Shown here: one piece after another, positions 35,101 to 44,158 of the stretch | Position numbering within the stretch: position 1 is the stretch's first letter | Layout of the letters: each line of letters opens with the position of its first letter | DNA from: an uncultured Robinsoniella sp. | Lineage (GTDB): Bacteria; Bacillota; Clostridia; Lachnospirales; Lachnospiraceae | DNA length: 64,000 bases | Direction of reading: 5' to 3' | Assembly: GCA_900540475.1 (NCBI GenBank) | Contig: UQGG01000033.1 | Location: 21,680 to 85,679 of the forward strand | Notes under the pieces: model-generated | What the model saw: the letters and a program-made list of their open reading frames with translations, nothing else | Told to the model about the DNA's origin: nothing | The model's database searches: none | Program-made: the position numbers and the translations under genes

Positions 35101-35118
35101 TATTAAAATACTGTTTTT
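35098..35118 (+). terminator. Short terminator-like hairpin
   Basis: AGTATT/AATACT around a two-base loop followed by a T run. Weak stem but well placed after the last glycosidase gene. Confidence 0.5.
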
Positions 35119-35432
35119 TGGAATGGATAGGCGAAACAGACAAAGCAATGGCAGACAATAAGATGAGAAAATCAACTTAAATAAATTATATATAATAAGA
35201 GATAATAATATAAAATAAAAAAAGTCACAAACAATAAAAATAAAGCTTGAACTTTAGATAAATCTGTTATATAATGAAAAAAAGAAATACATAGATACAT
35301 TTCATTGAACAACTCTTTTTTCTAAAGTTCTTACAATTCATTTTATATCTGGTACATATTCTGTACAGTTTCCCTTTAGAATCGTTATATTCATTTTTGT
35401 GTCTTTGTATTCGGAATAAAAAGGAGGAATCT
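35119..35432 (+). promoter_or_regulatory. AT-rich region with promoter of the Rpn-like gene
   Basis: TTGAAC (35247-35252) and TATAAT (35270-35275) are 17 bp apart. The remainder of the stretch is extremely AT-rich and shows no reading frame of note. AAAAGGAGG ends at 35428, just before the start codon. Confidence 0.6.
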
Positions 35433-36386
35433 ATGACACAAAAAAGAGATATTGCAGCAAAGATATTTTTTGCAAAGCCGGAGCATTTTGCAGATCTATA
35501 TAATGGTGCCTGTTTTGAGGGAGATCAGGTTTTAAAGCTGGAGGATTTAGCCCCCCTGGATTCTGCGCAGGAATGCTTACCTGTTGGTCAGGACTTTAGA
35601 AAAAAAGCACTGAGACGAAACCGGGATTTAATTAAAATGACTGCGTTGGGTGCAAATTTTTTAATCCTGGCATGTGAAAACCAGGAGCATGTACATTATG
35701 CGATGGTGGTAAGGAATATGTTGTATGATGCCATGAATTACACAGACCAGGTACAACAGTTGAAGCAGAAATATAAACTATCCGGGGATTATGGGAATTC
35801 CGATGAATTTTTATCTGGAATGAAAAAGCAAGATAAGCTTTTGCCGGTTTTTACATTGGTTGTATACTATGGTGCAAAGCCATGGGACGGCTCTTTGGAT
35901 TTGCACAGTATGTTGGATATACCAGAGGAAATGGAGATATTTCGTCAATATCTGCCTAATTACAAGATACATGTTCTGGATGTAAAAAGAATAGACCATT
36001 TGGAATATTTTCAAACAGATTTAAGAGAAGTATTCGGTATTATTAAATATGCGGATAATAATAATCTGATGAAAGCACATGTGAAGAAACACCATGACAG
36101 ATATAGCAGGTTAATCAGAGAAACAATAGAAATAATTTTCATCCTGCTGGGTGAAAATGAGAAGATGTCAGAAATAATTGAGCAGGCGCAAGCAGATAAT
36201 AAGGAGGAATACGATATGTGTAAAGCATTTGATGATATGAGAAGTGAAGGAAGAATGGAAGGCGAAGAATTATTTGCAAAATTAACATTAAATTTAATAA
36301 ATGATAATCGAACTGTGGAATTAAAAAAAGCGGTAACGGACAAAGGCTCCAGAGAAAATCTATATCAGGAGTATTGTTTGGTGTAA
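35433..36386 (+). CDS. Rpn-family recombination-promoting nuclease/putative transposase
   Basis: 317 aa from the ATG at 35433, which has AAAAGGAGG ahead. The N-terminal 230 residues fit the PD-(D/E)xK nuclease domain of the Rpn/YhgA family (MTQKRDIAAKIFFAKPEHFADLYN..., FTLVVYYGAKPWDGSLDLH). The C-terminal part is helical and acidic, ending with short repeats (DDMRSEGRMEGEE) usual in this family. Such genes are often multicopy and variable in Lachnospiraceae; cellular role is not settled. Confidence 0.85.
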   Translation: MTQKRDIAAKIFFAKPEHFADLYNGACFEGDQVLKLEDLAPLDSAQECLPVGQDFRKKALRRNRDLIKMTALGANFLILACENQEHVHYAMVVRNMLYDAMNYTDQVQQLKQKYKLSGDYGNSDEFLSGMKKQDKLLPVFTLVVYYGAKPWDGSLDLHSMLDIPEEMEIFRQYLPNYKIHVLDVKRIDHLEYFQTDLREVFGIIKYADNNNLMKAHVKKHHDRYSRLIRETIEIIFILLGENEKMSEIIEQAQADNKEEYDMCKAFDDMRSEGRMEGEELFAKLTLNLINDNRTVELKKAVTDKGSRENLYQEYCLV

Positions 36387-36391
36387 CAGTA

Positions 36392-36420
36392 TTGACAAAG
36401 TATTTTTTGTCAAATATAAT
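36392..36420 (+). promoter_or_regulatory. Consensus sigma-A promoter with internal palindrome
   Basis: TTGACA (36392-36397), 17-bp spacer, TATAAT (36415-36420): exact consensus at both boxes. TTGACAAA and TTTGTCAA (36392-36399 and 36406-36413) form an inverted repeat, a possible operator, covering the -35 box. Drives the MATE leader. Confidence 0.8.
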
Positions 36421-36452
36421 TATTGTAATCAGGTAAAGAAAGGGTGAGCACA

Positions 36453-36557
36453 ATGAGATTATTTGGTAAATTTTGTATTGAGCACAGCTCCGAACAATTT
36501 TATAATTCAAAACATTGTGCGGAGCCGAATAAAAATAATATGTTTATGAAAGCGTAG
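36453..36557 (+). CDS. Putative 34-aa leader peptide upstream of the MATE gene
   Basis: Short frame MRLFGKFCIEHSSEQF... ending MFMKA. It has a ribosome site (AAAGGGTGAG) eight bases ahead and lies 32 bp after an exact-consensus promoter. Its coding region contains a strong hairpin (36487-36525). No homology recognised; length and position fit a regulatory leader peptide rather than a working protein. Confidence 0.5.
   Translation: MRLFGKFCIEHSSEQFYNSKHCAEPNKNNMFMKA
36487..36525 (+). promoter_or_regulatory. Strong hairpin inside the leader frame
   Basis: GCTCCG-A-ACAAT (36487-36498) pairs with ATTGT-G-CGGAGC (36514-36525): 11 base pairs with one mismatch. A candidate pause or antiterminator component. 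Confidence 0.55.
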
Positions 36558-36626
36558 TCCCAAAATAGGTTTCCTGTTTTGTTTATTTGACATACCTTTT
36601 CATAAGCATTATGAAGATAACGTATA

Positions 36627-36664
36627 GGCCGTAGATGATGTTTTGTCTGCGGTCTTTTGTTTTA
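36627..36664 (+). terminator. Leader terminator 1
   Basis: GGCCGTAGA pairs with TCTGCGGTC (two wobbles), followed by TTTTGTTTT. About 70 bp past the leader stop. Confidence 0.7.
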
Positions 36665-36687
36665 TACACAATTATAACTGTGTACAG

Positions 36688-36730
36688 AGCAGAGGGCGCA
36701 CTTTTCAGTGCTTGTCCCTCTGCTTTTTTT
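36688..36730 (+). terminator. Leader terminator 2, abutting the MATE ribosome binding site
   Basis: AGCAGAGGG / CCCTCTGCT with inner GCAC/GTGC, followed by seven T. Ends one base before the MATE Shine-Dalgarno region, so MATE expression from the leader promoter requires read-through. Confidence 0.88.
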
Positions 36731-36749
36731 GAAAGGAAAAAGAAAAACT

Positions 36750-38105
36750 ATGAAGAAAATAGAACAAGATGAAAAACTGGATTTAACAAAAGGAAGCGTT
36801 CCGAAAAAGTTAATTACATTTGCAGTACCTTTACTGCTGGCAAATCTGCTGCAGTCATTCTACGGTATTGTGGACATGCTGGTTGTTGGTAGATTTGTAG
36901 GTGAGACAGGGCTTGCAGGAATTAGCAATGCATCTATGATCAGCTTTATTATAAATTCCATCTGCATTGGGATTACAATGGGGGGAACTGTCTTAATAGC
37001 CAGATATAAAGGTGCGAATAATGAGCAAGGGCAGGGTGAAACCATTGGAACGTTATTTACCGTTTCTTTGATTTCCTCAGTAATTGTAACGGTAATTAGT
37101 TTGTTCATATACAAAACACTATTTGTTCTGTTGCATGTTCCGGATGATGCTATGAAGGATGCTTGTGAATACATGAAGATCATTTGCTGTGGAACTATTT
37201 TTGTTTTTGGGTATAATGCAGTCTGCTCTATAATGAAAGGCTTTGGAGATTCCAAAAGCCCGCTTTATTTTGTGGGTATAGCAGCATTTGCAAATGTTTT
37301 CTTTGACCTGTTATTTGTTGGTCCACTGGGTCTGGGAACGAAAGGAGCAGCATATGCAACCATATTTTCACAGGGAATTTCATTGGTGATCTCTGTGATT
37401 CATTTAAAACGCAGAAACTTTATTTTTGATTTTAGAATAAGTCATTTCGTAATCAAACCCGATAAACTAACAGGTATTTTGAAAGTCGGATTACCTACTG
37501 CAATGCAGATGATTGTTGTAAATATTTCCTATCTCTTGATCACAGGTATGCTTAATCAGTTTGGCATATCCGTTGCAGCAGCGGCAGGGGTTGGTTTGAA
37601 AGTGAATACGTTTGCAGGCATGCCGTGCTGGGCAATAGGACAAGCTGTTACCGCAATGGCAGGTCAAAATATAGGAGCTAAAAATATTGAACGGGTCAAG
37701 GAAACGACAAAAACAGGTATTTTTCTGAATATTGTTATTACATTCATTGTTATCATAATTGTACAGCTCCTGGCGGAACCGATTATTATGCTTTTTGACC
37801 CAAAGAGTGCAGATGTCCTAAAAGAAGGTATCTTATATCTGAGATTATGCTGTTCCGTCAATAGCTTAATTTATGCATTCATGTATACTCTGGATTCTTT
37901 TGCCATTGGAGTGGGGTCAGCAAATATTGCAATGTTCAATGCGCTGCTGGATGCCGTGATTGTACGTTTACCTGTAAGCTGGTTCTTTGCTTTTCTATTG
38001 GGATACGGTTCTGTGGGAATTTATCTGGGACAAGCGCTTTCTCCTGTTTTACCTGCGGCAGTAGGATTTATTTACTTTAAAAGGAAATCCTGGATTCAAA
38101 AGTGA
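36750..38105 (+). CDS. MATE-family multidrug/metabolite efflux transporter
   Basis: 451 aa, twelve membrane helices in two repeats. Begins MKKIEQDEKLDLTKGSVPKK and contains the MATE-type QSFYGIVDMLVVGRFVGE (helix 1-2) and matching MPCWAIGQAVTAMAGQNIGAKN in the second half. Exports cationic drugs or metabolites using Na+ or H+ (family knowledge). The ATG at 36750 follows GAAAGGA; an upstream in-frame start at 36708 lies inside the terminator and is rejected. Probably controlled by transcription attenuation. Confidence 0.93.
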   Translation: MKKIEQDEKLDLTKGSVPKKLITFAVPLLLANLLQSFYGIVDMLVVGRFVGETGLAGISNASMISFIINSICIGITMGGTVLIARYKGANNEQGQGETIGTLFTVSLISSVIVTVISLFIYKTLFVLLHVPDDAMKDACEYMKIICCGTIFVFGYNAVCSIMKGFGDSKSPLYFVGIAAFANVFFDLLFVGPLGLGTKGAAYATIFSQGISLVISVIHLKRRNFIFDFRISHFVIKPDKLTGILKVGLPTAMQMIVVNISYLLITGMLNQFGISVAAAAGVGLKVNTFAGMPCWAIGQAVTAMAGQNIGAKNIERVKETTKTGIFLNIVITFIVIIIVQLLAEPIIMLFDPKSADVLKEGILYLRLCCSVNSLIYAFMYTLDSFAIGVGSANIAMFNALLDAVIVRLPVSWFFAFLLGYGSVGIYLGQALSPVLPAAVGFIYFKRKSWIQK

Positions 38106-38142
38106 TTCACGGAACTTCCTGTTCGAGATTGTTAGATAAATG

Positions 38143-38182
38143 ATCCGGGCTGGCTCAATAAAAGCTTGCAGCCGGTCCGGAT
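38143..38182 (+). terminator. Hairpin after the MATE gene
   Basis: ATCCGGGCTG pairs with CAGCCGGTCCGGAT with a bulge. No clear T run, so termination is only likely. Confidence 0.4.
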
Positions 38183-38222
38183 ATCTATGATTTCTACTGG
38201 CACAATATATGGTTGTCCATAA

Positions 38223-38477
38223 AGTTTCGTTCTGTTATTAAAAAAAATATCGAAACATCACGATGTACAAAACGAAAGTCTATTAAACGATAATAATGGA
38301 GTTTTGATCAGAAGTAACAGAATATAAAAATAAAACGAAAGTCAACCAGGTTTCGAATTGGTAAAAATGTACAATAAAAATTAATTATTATAAAAAAATA
38401 TAGTAAAAATTACTTGACAAATAAAACCGAAAGGTTTATTATAAGGTCAAACATAAACAAACGTAACACAACGAAAT
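38223..38477 (+). promoter_or_regulatory. DeoR-type operon control region with seven CGAAA boxes and a promoter
   Basis: CGAAA or its complement occurs in seven boxes: 38223-38231 (AGTTTCGTT), 38249-38258, 38271-38280 (AACGAAAGTC), 38334-38343 (AACGAAAGTC again), 38350-38358, 38424-38437 (AAACCgaaaGGTTT) and 38470-38477. TTGACA (38414-38419) and TATTAT (38437-38442), 17 bp apart, form the promoter, with the palindromic box in the spacer. This fits autorepression by the DeoR protein encoded next. Confidence 0.75.
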
Positions 38478-38519
38478 AAAATGTAAGGATTTGAAAGTAC
38501 TTGTATGGGAGATGAGGTT

Positions 38520-39299
38520 ATGTTTATTGAAGAACGAAAGGAAAAAATAATTAAAGCGGTAGAAGCAAATTTATCGGTAACGGTAAATGAACTGTGCGAC
38601 TTATTCGGGGTTTCCGAGGTAACTATCCGAAAGGATTTAAATGAATTAGGTAATGCGGGATTAATTATTCGTACTCATGGTGGTGCTGTAAAAGTAAAAG
38701 AAACGGCTTTTGAACAAAGCCAGGCAACGAAAGAAAAAGAAAGAATATTAGAAAAAAAAGAAATCGCAAAAAGAGCTTATGATGAAATTAAAGAACACGA
38801 GACAATTATACTGGATGCAGGGACTACGGTACAGGAATTGGCCAAGTTAATCAGACAAGGGGAAAAGAATCATCTCACTGTTATTACCAATGCTTTTAAC
38901 ATAGCTAATGAACTTATGGATTGTGAGAATGTAGAGTTAATATTCGCCGGGGGATGTGTCAGGTCGCAGATTCTTTCCTGTGTAGGCATGTTCACAGAAG
39001 ATCTTTTAGGTAATGTAGTTGTGGACAGGGTGTTTTTGGGATCGAATAATATTAGTGCAGAACATGGGTTAACGACACCAAATATGCAGGAATGCAGGGT
39101 AAAACAGTGTATGCTTAAGTCGGCAAGAAAAAAATATGTGCTGGCGGACAGCAGTAAATTCCGAACAAATTCTTTATACTGCATATGCAAGTTTAAAGAT
39201 TTGAACCTCATCATCACGGATGATGGGATAGGCAAATCCTATATGGCTAAGATCACAGAAAAAGGAGGGAATGTGGAAGCTGTCAAGATAAATAGTTAG
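38520..39299 (+). CDS. DeoR-family sugar-metabolism repressor
   Basis: 259 aa. N-terminal helix-turn-helix (VNELCDLFGVSEVTIRKDLN, about residues 22-41) with the DeoR signature RTHGGAVK, then a sugar-phosphate-binding domain with LDAGTTVQELAKL and ITDDG. The ATG at 38520 has GGGAG eight bases ahead, better than 38505. Typical members are released from DNA by a phosphorylated sugar intermediate, which here would come from the operon's own kinases. Confidence 0.92.
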   Translation: MFIEERKEKIIKAVEANLSVTVNELCDLFGVSEVTIRKDLNELGNAGLIIRTHGGAVKVKETAFEQSQATKEKERILEKKEIAKRAYDEIKEHETIILDAGTTVQELAKLIRQGEKNHLTVITNAFNIANELMDCENVELIFAGGCVRSQILSCVGMFTEDLLGNVVVDRVFLGSNNISAEHGLTTPNMQECRVKQCMLKSARKKYVLADSSKFRTNSLYCICKFKDLNLIITDDGIGKSYMAKITEKGGNVEAVKINS

Positions 39300-39384
39300 A
39301 TAGGAAAATGCACAAGATAAGAAATGCAATGGGGAAGTACATATATGTTCGTTGAAAGTGTACAGAAAGATGGAGGAGAAGGCT

Positions 39385-40482
39385 ATGAGTTTAAGAAAAA
39401 TGGGAGCAATTGGGTTAGCATTAATCATGATGACGGGGGTATTGTCCGGATGTTCAGGCGGAACGAAGACACAGGATACGAAGTCTGGTACCGAAGCTGC
39501 AAAGACAGAAGCTACAAAAGCAGAAACAGATAAGGCAGAGACGGAAGCTGCTAAAACAGAAGAGGCAGATAACGCGGGAGAATCAAAGGCGGAAGAAATA
39601 ATAACTGAGGCAGCAGCGCAGACCGGGAAAGACAAGGAGAACGAAGATATAACGTTAGGTATCTCTATTTTTACCAGAACGCATGTATTCTATAACAGAG
39701 TGGAAGAAGCTATGGAAAAGAAGTGTGAAGAACTTGGGGTAAAGGCTATTTTCATGGATGCGGACACAGACAGTGAAAAGCAATTGTCACAGGTGCAGGA
39801 TTTTATTACACAGAAGGTGGATGCCATTATCATCTGTCCAGTGTCTACAGCCGGAAGCAACAGCTGTCTGGAACTGGCTAACAAAGCGGGAATTCCATTG
39901 TTAACGGCATTTACAAAATCCGATGGAGATTCCATCTGTCATTTTGGTACAGATGAGAATGTTGGCGGAGAACTGGCAGGCAAATATATCGAGAAGGCAT
40001 TGCCGGAGGGCGGTAAAGTTGCGATCATTACCTATGATGACGTTGAAAATTGTGTTTTGCGGGCAGAAGGCTGTAAGAAATATCTGGAAGCAAACTGCGA
40101 AAATATAGAAGTAGTTGATGAGCAGAATTATCAGGGAGATGCGGAAAAAGCATCAGCCATTACACAGGATTTTCTTCTAAAGTATCCTGACCTGGATTTA
40201 ATCTTTGCAGTAGGGGACCCGGCAGCTATGAGCGCGTATACTATTATTAACGGTGCTGGTAAAGAGATTAAGGTAATTGGATACGATGGTAATCCGGAAG
40301 CAGTTAATGAGATTGCCAAAGGCGGTATTTGGATTGCTGATGTGGCGCAGGATCCTGAGGGTATTGGGCAGGCAATGATTGACAGTGCAGTCAAAGTGAT
40401 TCATGGAGAAGAAATTCCAAAAGAAAAATATATTGAGCCTTATATTATTGATGGTGAAAATGTCAGTGAATATCAAAAATAA
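39385..40482 (+). CDS. Lipoprotein sugar-binding protein of a ribose-type ABC importer
   Basis: 365 aa from the ATG at 39385 (GGAGGAG ahead). Lipobox LSGC in MMTGVLSGCSGG, a low-complexity Thr/Glu/Ala/Lys linker, then a periplasmic-binding type-1 domain (ITLGISIFTRTHVFYNRVEE onward) of the ribose/galactose/autoinducer-2 family. Delivers a monosaccharide or polyol to the transporter encoded by the next two genes. Confidence 0.92.
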   Translation: MSLRKMGAIGLALIMMTGVLSGCSGGTKTQDTKSGTEAAKTEATKAETDKAETEAAKTEEADNAGESKAEEIITEAAAQTGKDKENEDITLGISIFTRTHVFYNRVEEAMEKKCEELGVKAIFMDADTDSEKQLSQVQDFITQKVDAIIICPVSTAGSNSCLELANKAGIPLLTAFTKSDGDSICHFGTDENVGGELAGKYIEKALPEGGKVAIITYDDVENCVLRAEGCKKYLEANCENIEVVDEQNYQGDAEKASAITQDFLLKYPDLDLIFAVGDPAAMSAYTIINGAGKEIKVIGYDGNPEAVNEIAKGGIWIADVAQDPEGIGQAMIDSAVKVIHGEEIPKEKYIEPYIIDGENVSEYQK

Positions 40483-40490
40483 CAGTAGTG

Positions 40491-40520
40491 AAAGACCCGG
40501 TTTACAGATCGGGTCTTTAT
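40491..40520 (+). terminator. Hairpin between receptor and ATPase genes
   Basis: AAAGACCCG pairs with CGGGTCTTT. A partial terminator of this kind would keep the receptor in excess over the transporter. Confidence 0.75.
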
Positions 40521-40557
40521 AAAATAAGGTTATTGAAAATATAAAGAGGTACACGGA

Positions 40558-42060
40558 ATGGATAGACAGCCGATGATTCAAATGAAACATATTGTAAAGG
40601 AATTTCCAGGAGTAAAGGCTCTGACAGATGTAAATCTGGAATTTTATGCTGGAGAGGTACATGCCTTGCTAGGCGAAAATGGTGCCGGAAAATCTACGCT
40701 GATTAAAATTATCAGCGGCGTATACAAAAGAGACAGTGGAGAAATGGTTTATGAAGGAAAAGCGTGCAATTTCGAAAATGCCAGACAGGCACTGGACAGC
40801 GGAATCAGTGTTATTCACCAGGAATTAAGCGTAATACCCGATTTGACGGTTGCCGAGAATATATATCTGGGCAGAGAGCCAAAGCAGAAAAACAGATTTC
40901 TGGACAAAGCAAAGATGAAAAAAGAATCCCAGGATATTTTAACCATGTTGGGGTTGAAGATAAACCCGGGGGATCTGGTAAAGAAATTAAGTGCAGCCGA
41001 GAAACAAATGGTAGAAATTGCAAGAGCTATTTCCCAAAATGCAAAAGTGGTAATTATGGATGAGCCCACTTCATCTATTTCAGAGCAGGAAGTGGAAGCA
41101 CTATTTCGTATTATAAAAAAATTAAAAGAAGAGAAGGTAGCAATTATCTACATTTCTCATAGATTAAAGGAATTATTTACAATTGCAGATAAAGTATCTA
41201 TTTTGAGAGATGGGTGCTATATCAAGACGGTTGCTATGAGGGATATAGATGAAAAAGGTCTGGTTTCGCTGATGGTTGGAAGAGAGATTAAAACCTACAT
41301 AGACAGAAGCGATAAGAAAATTGAGAAACCTGTTCTTGAATTAATGAATGTTTCTAGGAATAAGGCTTTTCACAATGTTAGTATTGAGGTGGGCCAGGGA
41401 GAAATCGTAGGAATTGCAGGTCTGATTGGAGCTGGCAGGACAGAAGTATTAAGGGGGATTTTTGGAGCAGAGCCTTTTGAAGAAGGCGTGATGAAGCTGC
41501 ACCAGGAAGAAGTACGGATCGAACGTCCGATGCAGGCCATCGAGAAAGGAATTGGGTTGGTTCCGGAAGACAGACGTATGCAGGGGGTGATGTTAAAGAA
41601 ATCCGTAAAGGATAATATCACCTTGCCCAGCGTAAAAAAGAAGACAAAGATGGGCTTTGTAGATGTCACTTGGGAAAATAAAAGCAGCGAGGAATATATT
41701 CAGAAGCTGAAGATAAAAACCCCCGGCAGCAACACCGTATCTAAAAATCTAAGCGGAGGCAACCAACAAAAGATTGTAATTGCCAAGTGGCTGCTGGCTG
41801 GCTCTAAAATATTATTACTGGATGAACCAACCAGAGGGATCGATGTGGGTGCAAAATTTGAGATCTATACACTGATGAATCGGTTTACAAAAGATGGTGG
41901 AAGCATTTTAGTGGTTTCTTCCGAGTTACCTGAGCTGCTGGGAATCTGTGACCGCATTTATGTAATGTGTGAAGGCAGAATTACCGGATGCCTGGACAAT
42001 CATGAGTTAACAGAAGAGGTTATCATGCATTTGGCAAGTACAGCGGTACCCCAATCATGA
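40558..42060 (+). CDS. Ribose-type sugar ABC importer ATPase (two fused ATPase domains)
   Basis: 500 aa, RbsA/MglA-like. First domain: Walker A GENGAGKST, Walker B VVIMDEPTS. Second domain: degenerate P-loop GLIGAGRTEV, signature LSGGNQQK and Walker B ILLLDEPTRG. The asymmetry is normal in this family. Powers uptake with the adjacent permease; the operon is complete without an outside ATPase. Confidence 0.95.
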   Translation: MDRQPMIQMKHIVKEFPGVKALTDVNLEFYAGEVHALLGENGAGKSTLIKIISGVYKRDSGEMVYEGKACNFENARQALDSGISVIHQELSVIPDLTVAENIYLGREPKQKNRFLDKAKMKKESQDILTMLGLKINPGDLVKKLSAAEKQMVEIARAISQNAKVVIMDEPTSSISEQEVEALFRIIKKLKEEKVAIIYISHRLKELFTIADKVSILRDGCYIKTVAMRDIDEKGLVSLMVGREIKTYIDRSDKKIEKPVLELMNVSRNKAFHNVSIEVGQGEIVGIAGLIGAGRTEVLRGIFGAEPFEEGVMKLHQEEVRIERPMQAIEKGIGLVPEDRRMQGVMLKKSVKDNITLPSVKKKTKMGFVDVTWENKSSEEYIQKLKIKTPGSNTVSKNLSGGNQQKIVIAKWLLAGSKILLLDEPTRGIDVGAKFEIYTLMNRFTKDGGSILVVSSELPELLGICDRIYVMCEGRITGCLDNHELTEEVIMHLASTAVPQS

Positions 42061-42129
42061 TGCAAAAATACAATGGTACTAGGGAGTGTTTGGGCCATCT
42101 GCACGCCCTAAAGCGAATGAGGTAGAACA

Positions 42130-43095
42130 ATGGGAAAGAATAAAATAAACATGGGAAAAATAGCAAAACAATATGCGCTGATAGGATTTCTCCTGATTTT
42201 GTGTCTCATCATTTTTATAGTGGAGCCACGATTTGCTTCAAAAGAAAACTTAATAAATGTGCTGATTCAGATTTCAATTAATGCATTTATAGCAACAGGG
42301 ATGACATTTGTGCTGTTAACGGGAGGAATTGATCTGTCGGTTGGACCGGTCTGTGCCTTAAACGGTATTCTGGGAGCACTACTTTGCAAACAGCTTCCGG
42401 CAATGAATATAGGGATGACTCTGATCGTTGGGATTGTACTGTCAGCTGCGGTAGCGATTGTCATTGGGGGAATCTCTGCAGTGATCATCTGCAAGTTCAA
42501 TGTTGCACCGTTTATAGCCACGTTGGCGATGATGAATGCGGCAAGAGGTGTATGTTATCTTTTAACCAACAGCAAGCCTGTTTATGAGCTTCCGGAAAGT
42601 TTTTTATGGATTGGACAGGGGTATGTGGGTCCTGTACCTTTCATTGTAATTCTAACTGTAATTGTCCTGGTGGTATCCCACATCATACTGAGTAAGACTG
42701 CATATGGACGGCATATATATGCGGTGGGCAGCAATGAAGAGGTGGCAAAGCTAAGCGGAATCGGTGTTAATAAAATCAAGACATCCGTTTATATGATTTG
42801 CGCAGGACTGTCTGCATTTGCGGGAATCTGTCTCTCGGCGAAAATCGGAACAGGGCAGCCGGCAGCAGCTGAAGGATATGAACAATTTGCCATTGCGGCA
42901 GCTGTTATGGGCGGAACCAGCCTGGTTGGAGGCACAGGAGGGATTCCGAATACGATTATCGGTATTATTGCAATCGGAATCATCAACAATGGACTAAGCC
43001 TGATGCAGGTTAATTCCTACTGGCAGAAGGTTGCAATGGGTGTCATAATTGCATTTGCGGTAATTATGGACCGGCTAAAAATAAAGGCGGAGTAG
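42130..43095 (+). CDS. Ribose-type sugar ABC importer permease
   Basis: 321 aa RbsC-like integral membrane protein with eight to ten helices and the family motif TGGIDLSVGPVCAL near residue 62 and GGTSLVGGTGG near 260. Forms a homodimeric channel. A 69-bp gap with a good ribosome site (ATGAGGTAG) separates it from the ATPase gene. Confidence 0.94.
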   Translation: MGKNKINMGKIAKQYALIGFLLILCLIIFIVEPRFASKENLINVLIQISINAFIATGMTFVLLTGGIDLSVGPVCALNGILGALLCKQLPAMNIGMTLIVGIVLSAAVAIVIGGISAVIICKFNVAPFIATLAMMNAARGVCYLLTNSKPVYELPESFLWIGQGYVGPVPFIVILTVIVLVVSHIILSKTAYGRHIYAVGSNEEVAKLSGIGVNKIKTSVYMICAGLSAFAGICLSAKIGTGQPAAAEGYEQFAIAAAVMGGTSLVGGTGGIPNTIIGIIAIGIINNGLSLMQVNSYWQKVAMGVIIAFAVIMDRLKIKAE

Positions 43096-43143
43096 AGAAC
43101 GTAGGGAACGAACATTACGGCATGTTGGAAGAGGAGATGTAAA

Positions 43144-44145
43144 ATGAATACAATAAAGAACCGTCCGGAAGACATGGTAGAGGAGATGATAGAGGGGTAT
43201 GTCCGCTCCAATTGTGACCTCCTGAAAAAAGTCAGAGGCGTAAAAGCAATTCGTGTTAAAAATACACCCCCCAGGGTCATGGTCATTGCAGGCGGCGGCG
43301 CAGGCTGCGAACCAATGTACTTAGGATATGCAGGAGAAGGAATGGCTGATGCGATTGTCAGCGGGAACATTTTTGCAGCACCTTCTGCGACTGCACTGTT
43401 GAAGACGATACGTCAAATGAATCATGAAGACGGAGTTGTTATGATTACCGGAAACTATATAGGCGATGTATTGAACTATGAACTTGCTGTAGAATTGTGC
43501 GGCTATGAGGGCATTCAAGCAAAGGCAGTATTTGTAAAAGATGATATTTTACATGCACCCAAAGAAAGTCGGGAGAACAGAAGGGGAATTACCGGTATTA
43601 TGTGCGTGATAAAAGCTGCAGCGGGAGCAGCCGCCAGCGGTTTATCTTTAGCGGAAGTGGAACAGACAGCGATCAGGGCCAGAGACCAGATTGGAAGTGT
43701 ATCTGTCACCTTCTGGCCGGGCTACCGACCCGAGACAGGAAAGCGTATGTATGAGATGGATGCAGACACCATTGAAGTCGGTATGGGATTTAATGGTGAA
43801 CCGGGGATTTTGCAGATGCAGATGCCCACAGCAAACCAGCTTGCAGAAAAAGTATTGGACTACCTGATTTCTGATATGAATCTTACAAAGGGAGATGAAG
43901 TACTGCTGATGGTAAATGGAAAAGGAGCAACTTCAAATATGGAACTTTCCATAATGAGCAACAGTCTTCATGAGTATTTGAAATGTAAGGAGATATCCGT
44001 CTATAAAACAGAAGTGGGTAATTTCTTTACGGCTCCCGGAATGGGTGGGATCAGTGTAACGCTTATGAAAATGGATCCCATTTTAAAAAGATATTATAAC
44101 CTGGATTCTTATACGCCGCTGTATACTTATCGGGCAAAGGTATAG
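43144..44145 (+). CDS. DhaK-like kinase subunit with both catalytic histidines replaced
   Basis: 333 aa, same fold as the dihydroxyacetone-binding subunit DhaK. The glycine-rich N-terminal loop reads GGGAGCEPMYLGYAGEG and the later loop GMGFNGEPG. In E. coli DhaK these positions are GGGSGHEP (His56) and GxGIHGEPG (His218, which binds dihydroxyacetone covalently); here they are Cys55 and Asn217. Asp108 (NYIGDVLN), matching Asp109, is retained. The substrate is therefore probably not free dihydroxyacetone bound as a hemiaminal. Followed by a normal DhaL. Confidence 0.88.
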   Translation: MNTIKNRPEDMVEEMIEGYVRSNCDLLKKVRGVKAIRVKNTPPRVMVIAGGGAGCEPMYLGYAGEGMADAIVSGNIFAAPSATALLKTIRQMNHEDGVVMITGNYIGDVLNYELAVELCGYEGIQAKAVFVKDDILHAPKESRENRRGITGIMCVIKAAAGAAASGLSLAEVEQTAIRARDQIGSVSVTFWPGYRPETGKRMYEMDADTIEVGMGFNGEPGILQMQMPTANQLAEKVLDYLISDMNLTKGDEVLLMVNGKGATSNMELSIMSNSLHEYLKCKEISVYKTEVGNFFTAPGMGGISVTLMKMDPILKRYYNLDSYTPLYTYRAKV

Positions 44146-44158
44146 AGGAGGGAGACAA

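Noticed and set aside
39174..39635. Long Ala/Ser-rich minus-strand frame of 153 codons
   Set aside because: It mirrors the Glu/Thr/Ala linker of the lipoprotein gene on the plus strand; the low-complexity composition is a by-product.
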